The notes beneath the pieces are model-generated. The model had not been told where the DNA came from and made no database searches. It worked only from the letters and a program-made list of their open reading frames with translations. This document shows, one piece after another, positions 11,254 through 23,182 of a stretch of 64,000 nucleotides of DNA (its first letter is position 1; the number at the start of each line of letters is the position of its first letter). This stretch comes from Capsicum annuum (Eukaryota; Streptophyta; Magnoliopsida; Solanales; Solanaceae): positions 261,847 to 325,846 of the forward strand of contig NW_025861174.1 of assembly GCF_002878395.1 (NCBI RefSeq), written 5' to 3'. A program made the translations under genes and the position numbers.

Positions 11254-13756
11254 TGACAAAACCCAAACCAGGGCCTTATCATAATGGGCATCCCAAGTCT
11301 AACCAGGACCGGGGACCATCCCCGTCACCCAACCCAAGCTTCAAATATGCATACCTGTGTCGGATGAATTCCAAATGTATAACAAGACAGTGTTTATTAC
11401 AATACCAAGCTCTGGGATAGATCTATAACCGGTACCAACCCAAGCAAGTCCAACCATCTAATACCAACTAACAACCATAACCAAACCAATATTAAAAACC
11501 AAGTTCTTGTCCATACATAACATAAAAGAATGGAACAACCAACAATACAGTCAACCAGTATCATCCCCAATACCAATGCCAATACTAAGGATGACTCCAA
11601 TACCGACACCACCAATTCCAACCCATAGTAGTCATTCCAAGTCTCTAACTAAAAGAAAAATAATATTTGATTGGGACATGCCCCCAACCATAGCCAAAAC
11701 CAATATCCATATAATACCAAAGTGTGTAAAGACATCCATGACATGAAATGAAGCCTTTCAAAATATGAAAGATCACCACTTCAATTCAATAGCTGATCCT
11801 AAATTTGATCACTAAGCAGGAGTAGCAGAATGGTCGATTTCTATATTGCATGGGGATATAACCGCCCGAAGATTGGTTAGAGGGTAAATGCTAGCAAGAA
11901 CTCATGATAAGGATAAAATAATGTCATCCTGTAAAACCAAGTAAGCCAACCATATGTGTAGAAACTATACATGTATATATATAACCATACTGGGAAAAGA
12001 AATTGGGTTTAGCATGCATTTAAAATCATTAACCTAGGAATGTGTACCTTAACCATCCTAAAACTACCCACAGGGTATATGGGTCGTGTGTAACCCCTAT
12101 AATGGGCCCCGATATGTGGAGTCATACGAACTAGAAATACCATAAGAGTAAGGGATTCCCAAGTACCCTTCACTTTCCATGATACATATGTACAGTGTAC
12201 TTAGAGGATTTCCATATACCTCATAGTATCATATATGGTCTCTATGACCAATCTTCATGTCGGCAAACATGAGTTTTCAATGTTTGTCCATTGGACTCGC
12301 ACCTTCACGGATGGCTACCACAGCTCGCTACTATTTCCTAATTAAAATTATTACTATCCAACCAAACCATTTATTCATGATTATTAACCAAGACTATAAG
12401 TAGTAGTATCATCATACCTATTATAGCTTGCAAGCAATGTCCTTAGCCTTTTTTATGTAAAGGAATTCCCATGTACCCATAGATTACATTATCAAGTTAA
12501 CTTGGGGGAATCCCATGTACCCCACAATTATTCTGTTATTATGTTTGCTTGGGGGAATCCCATGTACCCCATAAGTTGTTCAATTAACCATAACTATGAC
12601 CACCAAACCTTACCATTTAACCATTCCAAACCATTTAAAGCATTTATCCCATTTAGGGTTCTATTATCAAACCATACCATGCAATAGTTCCATTAAAAAT
12701 TCAATAATATAGTAAAAGCATTCTCATAGGCATTTTATCAAATATGTTAGGGCATAGTGTTTCCTAAAACCAAATACAATTACCAATTTAACATTCCCAT
12801 GCAACCAATTGTCCAAACCAATAGTAATGCATGTAAAAATATAATTAAAATATGGGAAAACCATAACCAAGTATTTAAAACCAAAACCCAACACATATTT
12901 GAAAATCCTAAAACCATCCAATAATCATGCCATGAAAACATTGTATAAATCATGCCTTTAGTTGGAACTAACAATGAGGAAGGAGTATAGCCTTAGATTA
13001 CAAAAATAATGGAGAGAAATCATTCGTACAAGCCCCAAATTGATCCTTTAGATGAAACTCTACCAATCCTTTATCCAAGAGCCTTAGAAAGAATTAGATA
13101 GAGTTTCTAAGGGTTTACGATTATAATAGTGGGCTAAATGATGTCCCAATAGTGATATAAGTCATGGGTAATTAAGAGGTTAAGTGGAGAAATGTCCACA
13201 TTACCTCCAACTTAAACTGCTTAAAATTCTTGTGTGATGGTACGACTCTCCCATACTAGTCATACCCTTCCATTCGAGTGGTACCACTACGCATACCGTA
13301 GGCATCCCCCTTGGAACCAACGTTGTCCAGTATTTGACTTACCCTAACTAATCCATACCCAACCATACGGCCAGTACCCCTAAACTATATCCCTAGCAGA
13401 ATAGAACCAAATGAAGTTTGAACATTATCTACCATACAAAACAATAGTACAACTCATACCCAATCTTATGGCTCTTAGTGGGAAAAACATACTCAGATCC
13501 AAGTTAAGTTACTAAGTATCAGATTAAATGAACAAAAAAGCCAAACCATATGACATGTCACCGCCATATAGCTCGAACCCACCCAAGTCATATTTATTCC
13601 AAAAATCAATCCAACCCACCAACCAACACTGGTTAGCATACGACCAAGAGCATACCAATCGTACCCCATCATACGACTGGTACCCATAAGTTGTATGATG
13701 TCTAGAATCTAAAACTCTAGAAAAATTTTCTAAGGATCCAAACCCAGGGTGTTTCA
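11254..13756 (-). repeat. LTR B (2503 bases), tandem to LTR A
   Basis: Sense begins TGAAACACCCTGGG (13756) and ends TTTGTCA (11254). It is of the same family as LTR A and the T2 LTRs but clearly diverged from A. It ends inside Athila-type LTR C, so the element it belongs to inserted there; the matching left flank is outside the window. Confidence 0.85.
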
Positions 13757-13889
13757 ACTATAAATGCCCTTTATGTACTTTTTAGTTAGAGATATACGAG
13801 TCACACATTTTTAACACTTAGAAACATATTTTGATTTCCAAATCCATATTTTATCTTGGGATTTCTCTGTATTGATTTTGATTGATTAT
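13757..13889 (+). repeat. LTR C, left fragment (Athila-type)
   Basis: Aligns with LTR D from about 30558 onward (TATAAATGCCCT, then TTTTGAT). It is cut on the left by LTR B and on the right by A2; the last five bases ATTAT are the A2 target site. It continues at 20747. Confidence 0.7.
13759..13766 (+). promoter_or_regulatory. TATA-like box in LTR C
   Basis: TATAAATG, at the same position as 30563-30570 in LTR D; probably the old LTR core promoter. Confidence 0.4.
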
Positions 13890-15610
13890 TGATGTTTGGC
13901 GTATTTATGCATTCTAGTGTTACTATTTTAGCTTATTTAGCCTTGTTTTGATCATAATTCGTATGCTTTATGTGTTGATATAATACAAATAAGCATATAA
14001 GTGTCCAAGTGTGTGTTTACTATGTTCAATGTATTTTCCAAATATGTTTGTACTTAATTGAGTCATTTATAGTTTAACCCAGAAAACTAGTTTTACTAGC
14101 TTGAGCTAGTTATGTGTCTAGTTGGTTTCGTTGGATTCTAATGTGTTTAATTTTTTATAAATGTTTTAAATGTGTAATTATGAGTGGAATAACTTGTTTT
14201 TAATGTGAAAAGTGAAATTTGATTAAGTGAAGAGGCGGAATAATAAGTGAAGATCATTATGAATTAGCCTTATCTTAGTTCTTTTTTTTTATTCGTCGTT
14301 GAGGATATTGTGTTGTTTTGATCTTTAATATGTGGTGTGTGATTATATAGGAGGATTTGTAAGCTAAATATAGTGATATATTAATGATAAAAAGGCTTAA
14401 TAATCATTGGAAATATACTACAAAAGGCATAGGAAAAAGGAGAAACATTCAATACTTAATTAGAATTTTGAAGGCAAATTCCAGCGAGTCGACACGTTGC
14501 ATTGCTCTTGTCAATGCTGCCACCAACTGAACGTGATGGGTTGCACATGCATGGCAGAATTCTTTGTCGACATAGTTTGGGATTGTTTCAATATTAAACA
14601 AATTACATGGCACGCATTTGGAGGCGGCTGAAGGGAATCTTGTAGGAATCTCTTGGAAATTATGTGACCTTTTCTTAATCCCATATAGATTATGAATATA
14701 ATATTATATAAACCTACAAGGTTAGGCAAAAGGTACTTGGATAATTTGGAGAATTCTTGGACACCTGGGATGGTTGTGGAATTATTTGGAGGTTGCCCGC
14801 TATTTTTTAGGTTTATATTATTTTTTATTTAGCTTTTAATTATTCATAACATGTATTCAATTAGTTGGATTGTGATTATGAATATTATCGGTTAAAAACC
14901 CTCTTTCGAGGTTAAAGCCAAGAACATGACTACTATTATTTTGGATTAATTTTGTTGGATTTGCTTATAATTAGTGGTTGTATGTTTATTATTGATTTAA
15001 TTATTTGATGGATTGATCACCTAAAAAATATATCAGTTGTCTACCTTTTGATCTCGGGAGAGGGAATAGGGAGATAGAACATGGGAATAAACAAAGTTTG
15101 GGTTTTTATTCCTTTATAAAATAAAGAATTGAACTTAGCATCTAGGACAAGGATGTACTTAGGTACCTTACTTGATTCATACATAGGATGATAGCTTTTG
15201 TTACTTAATTGGATTATTACATCCCCGCTCAACTATGTAGTTGTAATGTCTAAATTAGGTAAACGATTAGAGGTCGGGAGACCATGATCATTCAATTAAC
15301 CCTACGACTTAACAACTAAGATAAGCAAGTTAACGAATGAAGTTCAATAACATAGTATGACTGTCCGAAGTGCTATAACCCTGGGCTTTACTCCAATGAT
15401 TGTTCCAAGACCTTTATTTTTATGCACTATTTACTTTATTTTTAGTTTACAATTATTCAACACTCTTCTTGGTTTCTATATCTCAGTTGTTAAACAAGAA
15501 TTGGATAGTTGTCAACACAAGTCCCTGTGGGATCGATATTCGGATTTCTTGAAGGCCATTATATTACTTTGTAGACCACGTACACTTGTGTGTATGCTTG
15601 GGTGCTATCA
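13890..15610 (+). repeat. A2 5' LTR (1721 bases)
   Basis: Starts TGATGTTTGGCG and ends GGGTGCTATCA. It carries a TATATAAA box at 14705-14712. It aligns with the A1 3' LTR and with the A2 3' LTR, except for the extra duplicated block in the latter. Confidence 0.9.
14705..14712 (+). promoter_or_regulatory. TATA-like box in A2 5' LTR
   Basis: TATATAAA, repeated at 19226-19233 in the 3' LTR and equivalent to 2698-2705 in A1. Confidence 0.45.
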
Positions 15611-15616
15611 AGTTTT

Positions 15617-15635
15617 TGACGCCATTGTTGGGGAC
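15617..15635 (+). promoter_or_regulatory. A2 primer-binding site (tRNA-Asp type)
   Basis: TGACGCCATTGTTGGGGAC, six bases after the LTR. It differs by a few transitions from TGGCGCCGTTGCCGGGGA, the complement of the 3' end of plant tRNA-Asp used by Athila-like elements. Confidence 0.75.
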
Positions 15636-16740
15636 TTATAAATTGGCAACTATATTATTTTTAGTTTAGCTCTATTGAGCTGTAAATATTTTAGTTTTTT
15701 TAGGTTTCTTTTGAGTTTTTTTATTTCTCTTTTTATCGCACTTCTTGATATGTCAGCCTGAGATAGATAGTTTTCGAGTGATGATGAATCTTGTTGGTGT
15801 ATGGTTTATGGCAATAGTGGTCATTCTGTAGATATATGTGTTGTCAACCCCGATTCAATAATTTTTGTGGGCTATGATCAAAGGCAATACTATGTGAACG
15901 CCTATAATCAGCAATAGCAGTTTCAGCAGCCGCAGGTTCTGAATTACCAGGCCTCATTTTAAATGAGCAATTTAGAAGAGATACCACAACAAATTTTAGC
16001 TAATCTAGCATAATTGTCAGCAGATATAAAGAGTTATAGGGCCAATTTAAAGCATCGACGAATTGTCATAAAGAACTTAGAGATATAGATAAGGCAAGTG
16101 TAATAGGTATATAATACCATACATCAAGGTGATTTGCCAAGTGATAGTGAATAAGTAATTGTAATAACTTTGAAGAATGGTACAGAGCTTAATGAAGAAC
16201 CTTCAAAGACAATTAAGGAGGTAGATGCAGAGTTGACTTCCCAACCTATTGAAGACAAAGTTGTTAACAATTCGAGGAAGTCTGAGTACTCGAAACTAAA
16301 ATAAGGAGATACTACCATCACCATATGAATCGCAGCCATTCAGTTGTCATCTTTCTTTTGAGACTGAAGTTGAGAAGGTAAATAAGAGTGAGGGTGTAGT
16401 GGATAGTGTAAATTTTGAAGTAGGATTGGTTGGGACTCACTCAAAGCACTTTTCTACATTATGTTAAGATGATTTCTTATCTATGGAATCATTTAAAATA
16501 GTAGAAGAGTGTGAATATGAGGAACAAGAATCCTATATTCTTGATTTTACACCAGATAAACAACATAAAAACATACCTCACTTTAAGGCCAAGTGGTTTA
16601 CCATGCACATTCCACTACTTGGTTCCTTAATCTTTGTACCACCACTTTATGAACGAGGCAAGAAGATGGATGTGAAATTGGAGGTTGAATTCATATCCTC
16701 AAGGTAGAGAAAAAATTTGATTAGGTCGTGTCACGACACT
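15636..16740 (+). pseudogene. A2 remnant of the single-ORF protein
   Basis: A zinc knuckle C-x2-Y-x4-H-x4-C at 15798-15839 (CMVYGNSGHSVDIC, second Cys as Tyr). FVGYDQRQYYVNAYNQQ and a Gln-rich run follow, then SNLEEIPQQILANLA and an acidic middle. A readable frame at 16483-16707 carries ESFKIVEECEYEEQESYIL, FTPDKQHKNIPHFKAKW, PLLGSLIFVPPLYERGKK and EFISSR, after which a stop replaces Trp. No start codon can be chosen with confidence. It is probably gag-derived. The C-terminal half is conserved among A1, A2 and K but I cannot assign it a function. Confidence 0.7.
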
Positions 16741-16771
16741 AAATTAGGTGCTGCTTGGGAGGCAACCTAAG
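16725..16771 (+). other. A2 post-ORF palindrome and hairpin
   Basis: A perfect palindrome GTCGTG-T-CACGAC (16725-16737), then the hairpin CTTGGG-AGGCAA-CCTAAG (16754-16771). The C-to-T change in the 3' arm leaves a G-U pair, so the stem is retained. Confidence 0.7.
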
Positions 16772-18367
16772 TTAATTAGGTATGTTTTATTTTCAATTTT
16801 TAATTTTTACTTCACGTAGTTTTTATTTTTTACTGAGTCACTCGTTGATGGGAAGTATGAGTACCAAAAACCTGATCTAAGGAGTATGGCAAAGACTGAG
16901 TGTGGGATCATACGAACTTTTTTATGCAAAAAAATGCTACTAGCTAGGCCTAGAGGCCACAGGGAGTATTTCTATCTCTTGCTTTTAAGTATACTTTAGG
17001 GACATGGTAGATTTTTAAGTGTGGGGTGGGGAAATTCCTAATTTTAGGGTAAATTTTTAAAAAAATTAGGTTAGGAATAAGTGAGGTGCCCTTACTGGTG
17101 CTATTTTTAATTGCATGGTTCAAGTGTTTTGATTGTGTAAGCATGTTGAATTGTGTGAATTGCTACTTTTGATACTCCTAGTCTCTTGATTATAACTCTT
17201 ATACTTGTTGGCTTAATGTTGAATTTATGTTATTGTTTGGTTGGGAGTCTACGATGATCCTATTAAGTTGAGCATGTGCCATGTGCGTGTGAGCTATCTG
17301 TATATTCCTTGTTGCATATAATGTCAAGAACTTGCCCGGTGTATGTACAAAGCAAAATAAAGAGAGTGGGTTTAGGAGATGATTTAGACATTTCTTTGAT
17401 AGCCCTATTTTATACCTTCTTTTTTACCTACCTTTTGTGCGTAATCTTAGTTAGCTCCGTTGAGTCTTTAGCTTTTTCTTTGAAAGCCTTATATGTAGCC
17501 TAATCCCTTCTTTTATAGATCTTAAATTGATTCAAAGCTCCTAGGCGCTTTAATGAAAAAATTATTTGAGTAAAGAGTTTGAGAAATAAGAAGAAAGATG
17601 TGAATTTGATGCCCCAAGGTAATAGTTATTGGTGTTGATAATTGATGTGTGGTGGATTGGTGTGATAAACTTATACTAGAAAAATTACCATGTTTGTGAA
17701 AAAGAAAAAAATGATTCATATGGTAATAAACAATACGTCCACCATATGCTTATGAAAATGCGTAAAAGAGATGGGGCAAAATAAAGGTGATGGGTTGATG
17801 GAAAAAGTGTAATTTTATTGTTGGATATTGGTTTTAAATGTATAATGTAGTATATAAAGCGCTTAGAGAGGTTAGTCACTATTCTCAAGTAGTTCCTATC
17901 CATCCCTTAGCCTACATTACAACCCAAAAAAGACCTATTTGATCCTAAGTTCATCATTCCGATATTAATGGAGTACTACACTAAGGGCAAGCCTATGGTT
18001 CATTGTGTGTAACTTGTGAATTCTTTGTGAGAGTGAGCGTAATTTGATTCTTGTACCCATCATGTTATAAATTGTATTAATGTGAGTAATTATGGGTAAC
18101 TCTCCTGTTGTGAGGGCACATGTTTGATAAATTTGGATGATTTGTATGATGTTCTCAATTGAATGATAAGCATGAGTTTGCCACTTAGGTGAGTAAATTC
18201 TTGAGGCTAGAATGTTTTGAAGTAGTGTTCATGAGCTATCAATTGTGTAAATAACATACTTTGTGTAGAAACTTGTATTTCGTATAGTCATTGTAGTACT
18301 AGCTTGAGTGTCTTGCATGTAGTAGAAGTGTAGATTCTCCTCAACTTATGATACTTAGAGTAAAAAG
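16772..18367 (+). other. A2 3' non-coding region
   Basis: About 1.6 kb without a supportable frame, collinear with 5141-3540 of A1. It contains the conserved 3' box at 17909-17949. Short open stretches here do not match anything I recognise. Confidence 0.6.
17909..17949 (+). other. Conserved 3' box (A2 copy)
   Basis: Reads AGCCTACATTACAACCC, then AAAAAAGACCTATTTGATCC. It lies 496 bases from the 3' LTR, exactly as in A1. Confidence 0.6.
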
Positions 18368-18404
18368 TTGTTCGAGGATGAACAAGGCTTTAAGTGTAAG
18401 GTGG
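18368..18404 (+). promoter_or_regulatory. A2 pre-PPT stem-loop and polypurine tract
   Basis: Stem-loop TTGTTC-GAGGAT-GAACAA (18368-18385), a 6-bp perfect stem, then AAGTGTAAGGTGG adjoining the LTR, the likely plus-strand primer. Confidence 0.75.
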
Positions 18405-20746
18405 TGATGGGTGTATTTATTCATTCTAGTGTTACTATTTTAGCTTATTTAGCCTTGTTTTGAGGATAATCCGCATTTTTATGTGTTGATATGATATAAA
18501 TAATCATATAAGTATCCAAGTGTATGATTACAATGTTCAACGTGTTTTCCAAACAAGTTTGTACTTAATTGAGTCATTTAGAGTTCAACCCGTAAAAGTA
18601 GTTTTACTAGCTTGAGCTAGTTGTGTGTCTTGTTGGTTTCATTGGATTCTAATATGTTTAATTTGTTGCAAATGTTTTAAATGTGTAATTATGAGTGGAA
18701 TAACTTGTTTGTAATATGCAAAGTGCAATTTGATTAAGTTAAGAGGCGGAATAATAAGTGAAGATCATTGTGAATTAGCCTTATCTTAGCTCTTGTTTTG
18801 ATTCATCATTGAGGATATTGTGTTGTTTTGATCTCTAATATGTGGTGTGTGATTATGTAGGAGGATTTTTGATCTGAATATGGTGATATATTGATGATAA
18901 AAAGGCTTGAAAATCATTGTAAATATACTACAAAAGGCATAGAAAAAAAGGAGGGACGTTCAACACTTAATCAGAATTTTGAAGGCGAATTCAGTGAGTC
19001 AAGGGGATCTTGGCGTGTTGTGTTACTCTTTTCAATTCTTCCACCAACGTGTCGCGACGGGGTGCACATGCATGGCAAAATCCTTTGCCGACATAGTTTG
19101 GGATTGTTTCAAGATTAAACAAATTACATGGCACGTATTTGGAGGCGGCTGGAGGGAATCTTATGGGAATCTCTTGGAAACTATGTGACCTTTTCTTAAT
19201 CCCATATGGATTATGAATATAATATTATATAAACCCACAAGTTTAAGCAAAAGGTACTTAGACAATTTGGAGAATTCTTGGATACCTGGGACGGTTGTGG
19301 AATTATTTGGAGGTTGTACGCTATTCTTTAGGTTTTTATTATTTTTTATTTAGCTTTCAATTATTCATAACATGTATTCAATTATTTAGATCGTGATTAT
19401 GAATATTATCGGCTAAAAACCCTCTTTTCGAGGTTAAAGCCAAGAACATGAGTACTATTATTTTGGATTAATTTTGTTGGATATGCTTGTCATTGTTGGT
19501 TGTATGTTTATTCTTGATTTAATTATTTAATGGATTGATCACCTGAAAAATATATCAATTGTCTATCATTTGATCTCGGGAGAGGGAATAGGGAGATAGA
19601 ACATAGGAATAAACAAAGTTTGGGTTTTTATTCTTTTATAAAATAAAGAATTGAACTTAGCATCTAGGACAGGGATGTACTTAGGTGTCTTACTTGATTC
19701 ACACGTAGGATGATAGAATTAATTACTTAATTGGATTATTACATCCCCACTCAATGATGTAATTGTAATGTCCAAATTAGGTAAACTATTAGAGGTCGGG
19801 AGACCATGATCATGCAATTAACTCTATGACTAAACAACCAAGATAAGTAAGTTAACGAATGAAGTTCAATAACATAGTATTATTATTTGAAGTGCTTTAA
19901 CCTTGGTCTTTCCTCCAATGATTTTTTCAAGACCTTTATTTTTATGCACTATTTACTTTATTTTTAGTTTACAATTATTCAACACTCCTCATTCAACTAT
20001 TTGGATGTTGATTATGGCTATGAGTGGCTAAAAACTCTCTCTCTGGGGTTAAAGCCAAGAACATGAATACTATTGTTTCGAATTAATTTCGTTTGATTTG
20101 CTTATCATTATTGGTTGTTTGTTTATTCTTGATTTAAATATTTGATGGATTGATCACCCAAAAAATACATTCATTATCACCCTTGTGATCTCGGGAGAGG
20201 GAATAGGGAGATAGAACATGGAAATGAGCAAAGTATGGTTTGTATTCTTTTATAAAATAAGGAATATGAATTAGTTTCTAGGACAAGGATGTACTTAGAA
20301 GCCTTACTTGATTCATACACAGGATGATAGCTTAATGAAATTAATTGGATTATTACATCCCTTCTCAACGATGTAGTTATAATGTACAAGTTAGGTAAAT
20401 GGTTAAAGGTCGGGAGACCATGATCATGCAATTAACCCTACGAATCAACAACCAAGATAAGTAAGTTAACTAATGAAGTTCAATAACATAGTATGATTTT
20501 TTGAAGTGCTTTAACCCTGGGCTTTACTCCATTGATTGTTCCAAAACCTTTATTTTTACACACTGTTTACTTTATTTTTAGTTTAAAATTATTCAACACT
20601 CTTCTTGGTTTCTTTATCTCAATTGTTAAACTAGAATTGGATAGTTTTCAACACAAGTCCCTGTGGGATCGATATTCGACTTTCTTGAAGGCCACTATAT
20701 TACTTGGTAGACCACGTACACTTGCGTGTGCTTTTGTGCGCTCTCA
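18405..20746 (+). repeat. A2 3' LTR with internal tandem duplication (2342 bases)
   Basis: Starts TGATGGGTGTAT and ends GCGCTCTCA. It is 621 bases longer than the 5' LTR because the segment 19376-19990 is repeated at 19991-20605. The two units differ at many positions, so the duplication is not recent. Confidence 0.9.
19376..20605 (+). repeat. Tandem duplication of about 615 bases inside the A2 3' LTR
   Basis: Both units start ATTCAA(T/C)TATTT and run through GGTTAAAGCCAAGAACATGA, GATCTCGGGAGAGGGAATAG and AGGTCGGGAGACCATGATCA to AACACTC. Only one unit exists in the 5' LTR (from 14857). Confidence 0.9.
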
Positions 20747-21560
20747 ATTATTCGGTTTATGGTTGTGGGTTTTCATTTATCTTATCATTGTGATTTCATC
20801 TTTTCCTTCAAATATGAATGTTATTGATTTTTTCATAAGTATGAGTGGCTAAAAACCCATATCTAGGGTTGTGAAAATCCTGGCTAATTGATGAAGTAGG
20901 GAAAATGTGATTGTTGAATTAGACCAATACCCATGGCAGGCATTGCGTTATCTTCATTATAACAGTTGTCTTAGAGTTTGCAAGCGTTAGGATCCCGCCT
21001 AGATATTGTTAATTACTCCAAAAGAGGAGTAGTGACTAGGAAAATATAATGACAACGGTAATTTGGGAGTTAATTGTCAATCCATTGACACACAATGGAA
21101 TATAGTGAATAACCATTATCTTTCATCTAATCACTAGAGTCTCAAAAGGTAATAGCTAACTGAAATCCAGATAAGTGTTAGTAGTATGACATCCTAAGAC
21201 TCAAAAGGTAAAGGGTGAAATCCTTATACTCGTCCAAAAAACTGTACGAGGTACATAACTTATTGATTCTGCATGCAAGGTATTGGGTTGGTTCAACAAT
21301 GCATGATAGACCTACAGAGTTGAAAAGTCAGGGGGAACGGAATCCTAATGTTAACGTATAACTGATTTCAACCAAAGTTAATATTGTTACTTGCTCGAGC
21401 CTACTACAAATAAATCACCCATTATTTCCCGTAGACTACAACTTCTTATAGCTGCAAAGCCACGTATTCCCTTGGGATTCAACCCCAACCTCAGTTGGGT
21501 TACTATATTTTGACAGCGACTGTATCATCATTTGAAATAAGGTGTTGCTTGAATGTCATC
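20747..21560 (+). repeat. LTR C, right fragment
   Basis: Continues LTR C after A2; aligns with 30750-31130 (GTGAAAATCCTGGCT; AAGAGGAGTAG(T/G)GA) and extends beyond where LTR D is cut. It includes TTGACAGCGACTG, matching the TTGACAACGACTGCC near the end of the F LTRs. The exact end (near GTCATCA, about 21561) is uncertain and no primer site follows. Confidence 0.65.
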
Positions 21561-21755
21561 AAGAAATACATAAAGATTTTTTGTAATTGAATAAAATGAC
21601 TATTATACCACTGGTAGTCCTTCTACTCATCTTTCTATATAATAAAAATAAAAATAAATTTAGAAAGACTAGTCAACTAAATTGGCTGACCTACCACCGT
21701 TTGGTAAATGACATTTCTTCTCTTCCAAATGGGTTAAGCTATATATATAATAATA
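21561..21755. other. AT-rich spacer
   Basis: No gene or repeat recognised. It ends in TA dinucleotides next to the MITE. Confidence 0.5.
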
Positions 21756-21823
21756 CTCTTTCCTTTTGAAAAGGAAAGATCTATTTTTTAGTATGTTTCA
21801 AAAGAATGTCTGCTTTCTTTTTT

Positions 21824-21911
21824 AGGAGAATACTCACAAAAATACTTGAAGTTTGACCAGATTTTCAGTTGAGCATACAGAACTTTGCGAGGGTCCTATT
21901 ACCCCCTTAAA
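21824..21911 (+). repeat. Left terminal inverted repeat of the Pack-MULE
   Basis: Starts AGGAGAATACTCACAAAAAT and contains GAAGTTTGACC and AGTTGAGCATAC; pairs with 23095-23182. Confidence 0.85.
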
Positions 21912-22426
21912 CATTTTAAAAATAGATTTAATTCCTCCCTTCCCCCCTCCAAAATGCTATATCCAGTTTTGGAGTAGAAAATGTAATGCATGAATCAATC
22001 ATATATTGACATGTGTATTTTTTATTTAAAATTAATTTTTATTTACTTTATTCTCCATTCTTCATCAATTTTCATCATTTTTAACCATTTTTCACCAAAA
22101 TCTTGACCACCATTGCCAAAAGTCATTTCATTTGTCTGTGAAGCCAAAAGAACTTGATCAATATTGCTCCAACACATTAAGTATTTTTTAAATTGATTCG
22201 ACAAACACAAATAGCTACTCTTCGAAAACACTTCCAAAATAAACAAAATTGAAGAACTTGACCGAACATAGCTAATATCACAAGTTGTGTATGAGCAATT
22301 ATAAAAGTATGCACAAATAACTAGTCATGTGAGATAAAGAAAATCATTTTCACTACTGCAACAATGAAGGTATCGGTAGATTAAAAATCTAGAATCTGAA
22401 GAACGTAACATAATTGACATTTAATT

Positions 22427-22580
22427 TCATTTCCTCGGCTTGTAGGCTACACTTGATTTCAACTCGGTATGGTAAGAAGAATGGCACAAAATCTCAGGTA
22501 CAGATTGCCACTCAAAAGTTTTCCCAGTTCTCGTGTTGATCTTCATCAGATATAGTCTACTGAAGCTTTGTCTCGCATCT
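22427..22580 (-). pseudogene. Captured terminal exon of an unidentified host gene
   Basis: On the minus strand, a splice-acceptor-like AATTTTGCAG (22590-22581) is followed by an uninterrupted frame of about 50 codons ending in TGA at 22429-22427. Visible segments are ARQSFSRLYLMKINTRTGKT, FEWQSVPEILCHSSYHTELK and SSVAYKPRK-stop. GC content is higher than in the flanks. It looks like the last exon of an ordinary gene carried by the MULE. I do not recognise the protein family. No upstream exon is evident between 22590 and 23090. Confidence 0.55.
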
Positions 22581-23094
22581 CTGCAAAATTCACATACAAA
22601 AGTTCATATCAGAAGAACGTAACTTTTTGCATTTGTCTTCATTCTTATTTCAGAATAAACTTCTTGTTTTCGTCTCAAATCTATGTTGGATATTATTTTG
22701 ATAGAATTGAAGAAGGTTAATTTTGCTATTTTGATGGAATTGTAGAAGACCCATTTGGTGTGTGTGTTGAAATTGAATCAAATTGATGAAAATAAATTAG
22801 GTGTGTTGAAGATGACCCATTTGGGTGTGTGTGATGAAATTGTGTTCAATTTTAATTCAACAATGGAGCAACCATGGTGCTTCGTTGAAGCCTCCATTGT
22901 TTGTTGAAAAGAAGAAAAAGGAAGAGAGAGCAAATGAAAATATAAATTTATTAAAATTCAGAAAATTAAGGGGTTATGTGACCAAAAAAAAAAGTTTTAT
23001 AACGAATTTTTATACTCTCACGCGCTGAATGTGTGTGAATTACACGCACTTGTCTACGTAGGCATATATATTCCTATAAAATACAGAAAAAAAA

Positions 23095-23182
23095 ATTCAG
23101 GGGGTAATAGGACCCTTACAAAGTTTAGTATGCTCAACTGAAAATCCGGTCAAACTTCAGATATTTTTGTGAGTATTCTCCC
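23095..23182 (-). repeat. Right terminal inverted repeat of the Pack-MULE
   Basis: Inverted copy of 21824-21911, ending GTGAGTATTCTCCC. Differences are scattered substitutions. Confidence 0.85.

Larger units (their letters stand above)
13890..20746 (+). mobile_element. A2: complete Athila-like non-autonomous LTR element
   Basis: Two LTRs (13890-15610 and 18405-20746), a tRNA-Asp-type primer site, one degenerate frame, a polypurine tract, and perfect target duplications ATTAT at 13885-13889 and 20747-20751. There is no protease, RT or integrase. The internal region is only about 2.8 kb, so it resembles a LARD-like or gag-only derivative. It interrupts LTR C. Confidence 0.9.
21824..23182 (-). 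mobile_element. Non-autonomous Mutator-like element (Pack-MULE), 1359 bases
   Basis: Terminal inverted repeats of about 88 bases (21824-21911 and 23095-23182) begin (A/G)GGAGAATACTCACAAAAATA and match at roughly nine in ten positions. They are flanked by perfect 9-base direct repeats TTCTTTTTT at 21815-21823 and 23183-23191, the Mutator hallmark. There is no transposase. The interior holds what looks like a captured 3'-terminal exon (22427-22580, minus), which makes it a Pack-MULE. The target duplication is low in complexity, but the fit to the interrupted MITE supports the boundaries. Strand is given for the exon. Confidence 0.85.

Noticed and set aside
22043..22246. A 67-codon minus-strand frame in the Pack-MULE as a second captured exon
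   Set aside because: It has low-complexity Lys/Asn-rich content, no splice-site context, and resembles generic MULE subterminal sequence.
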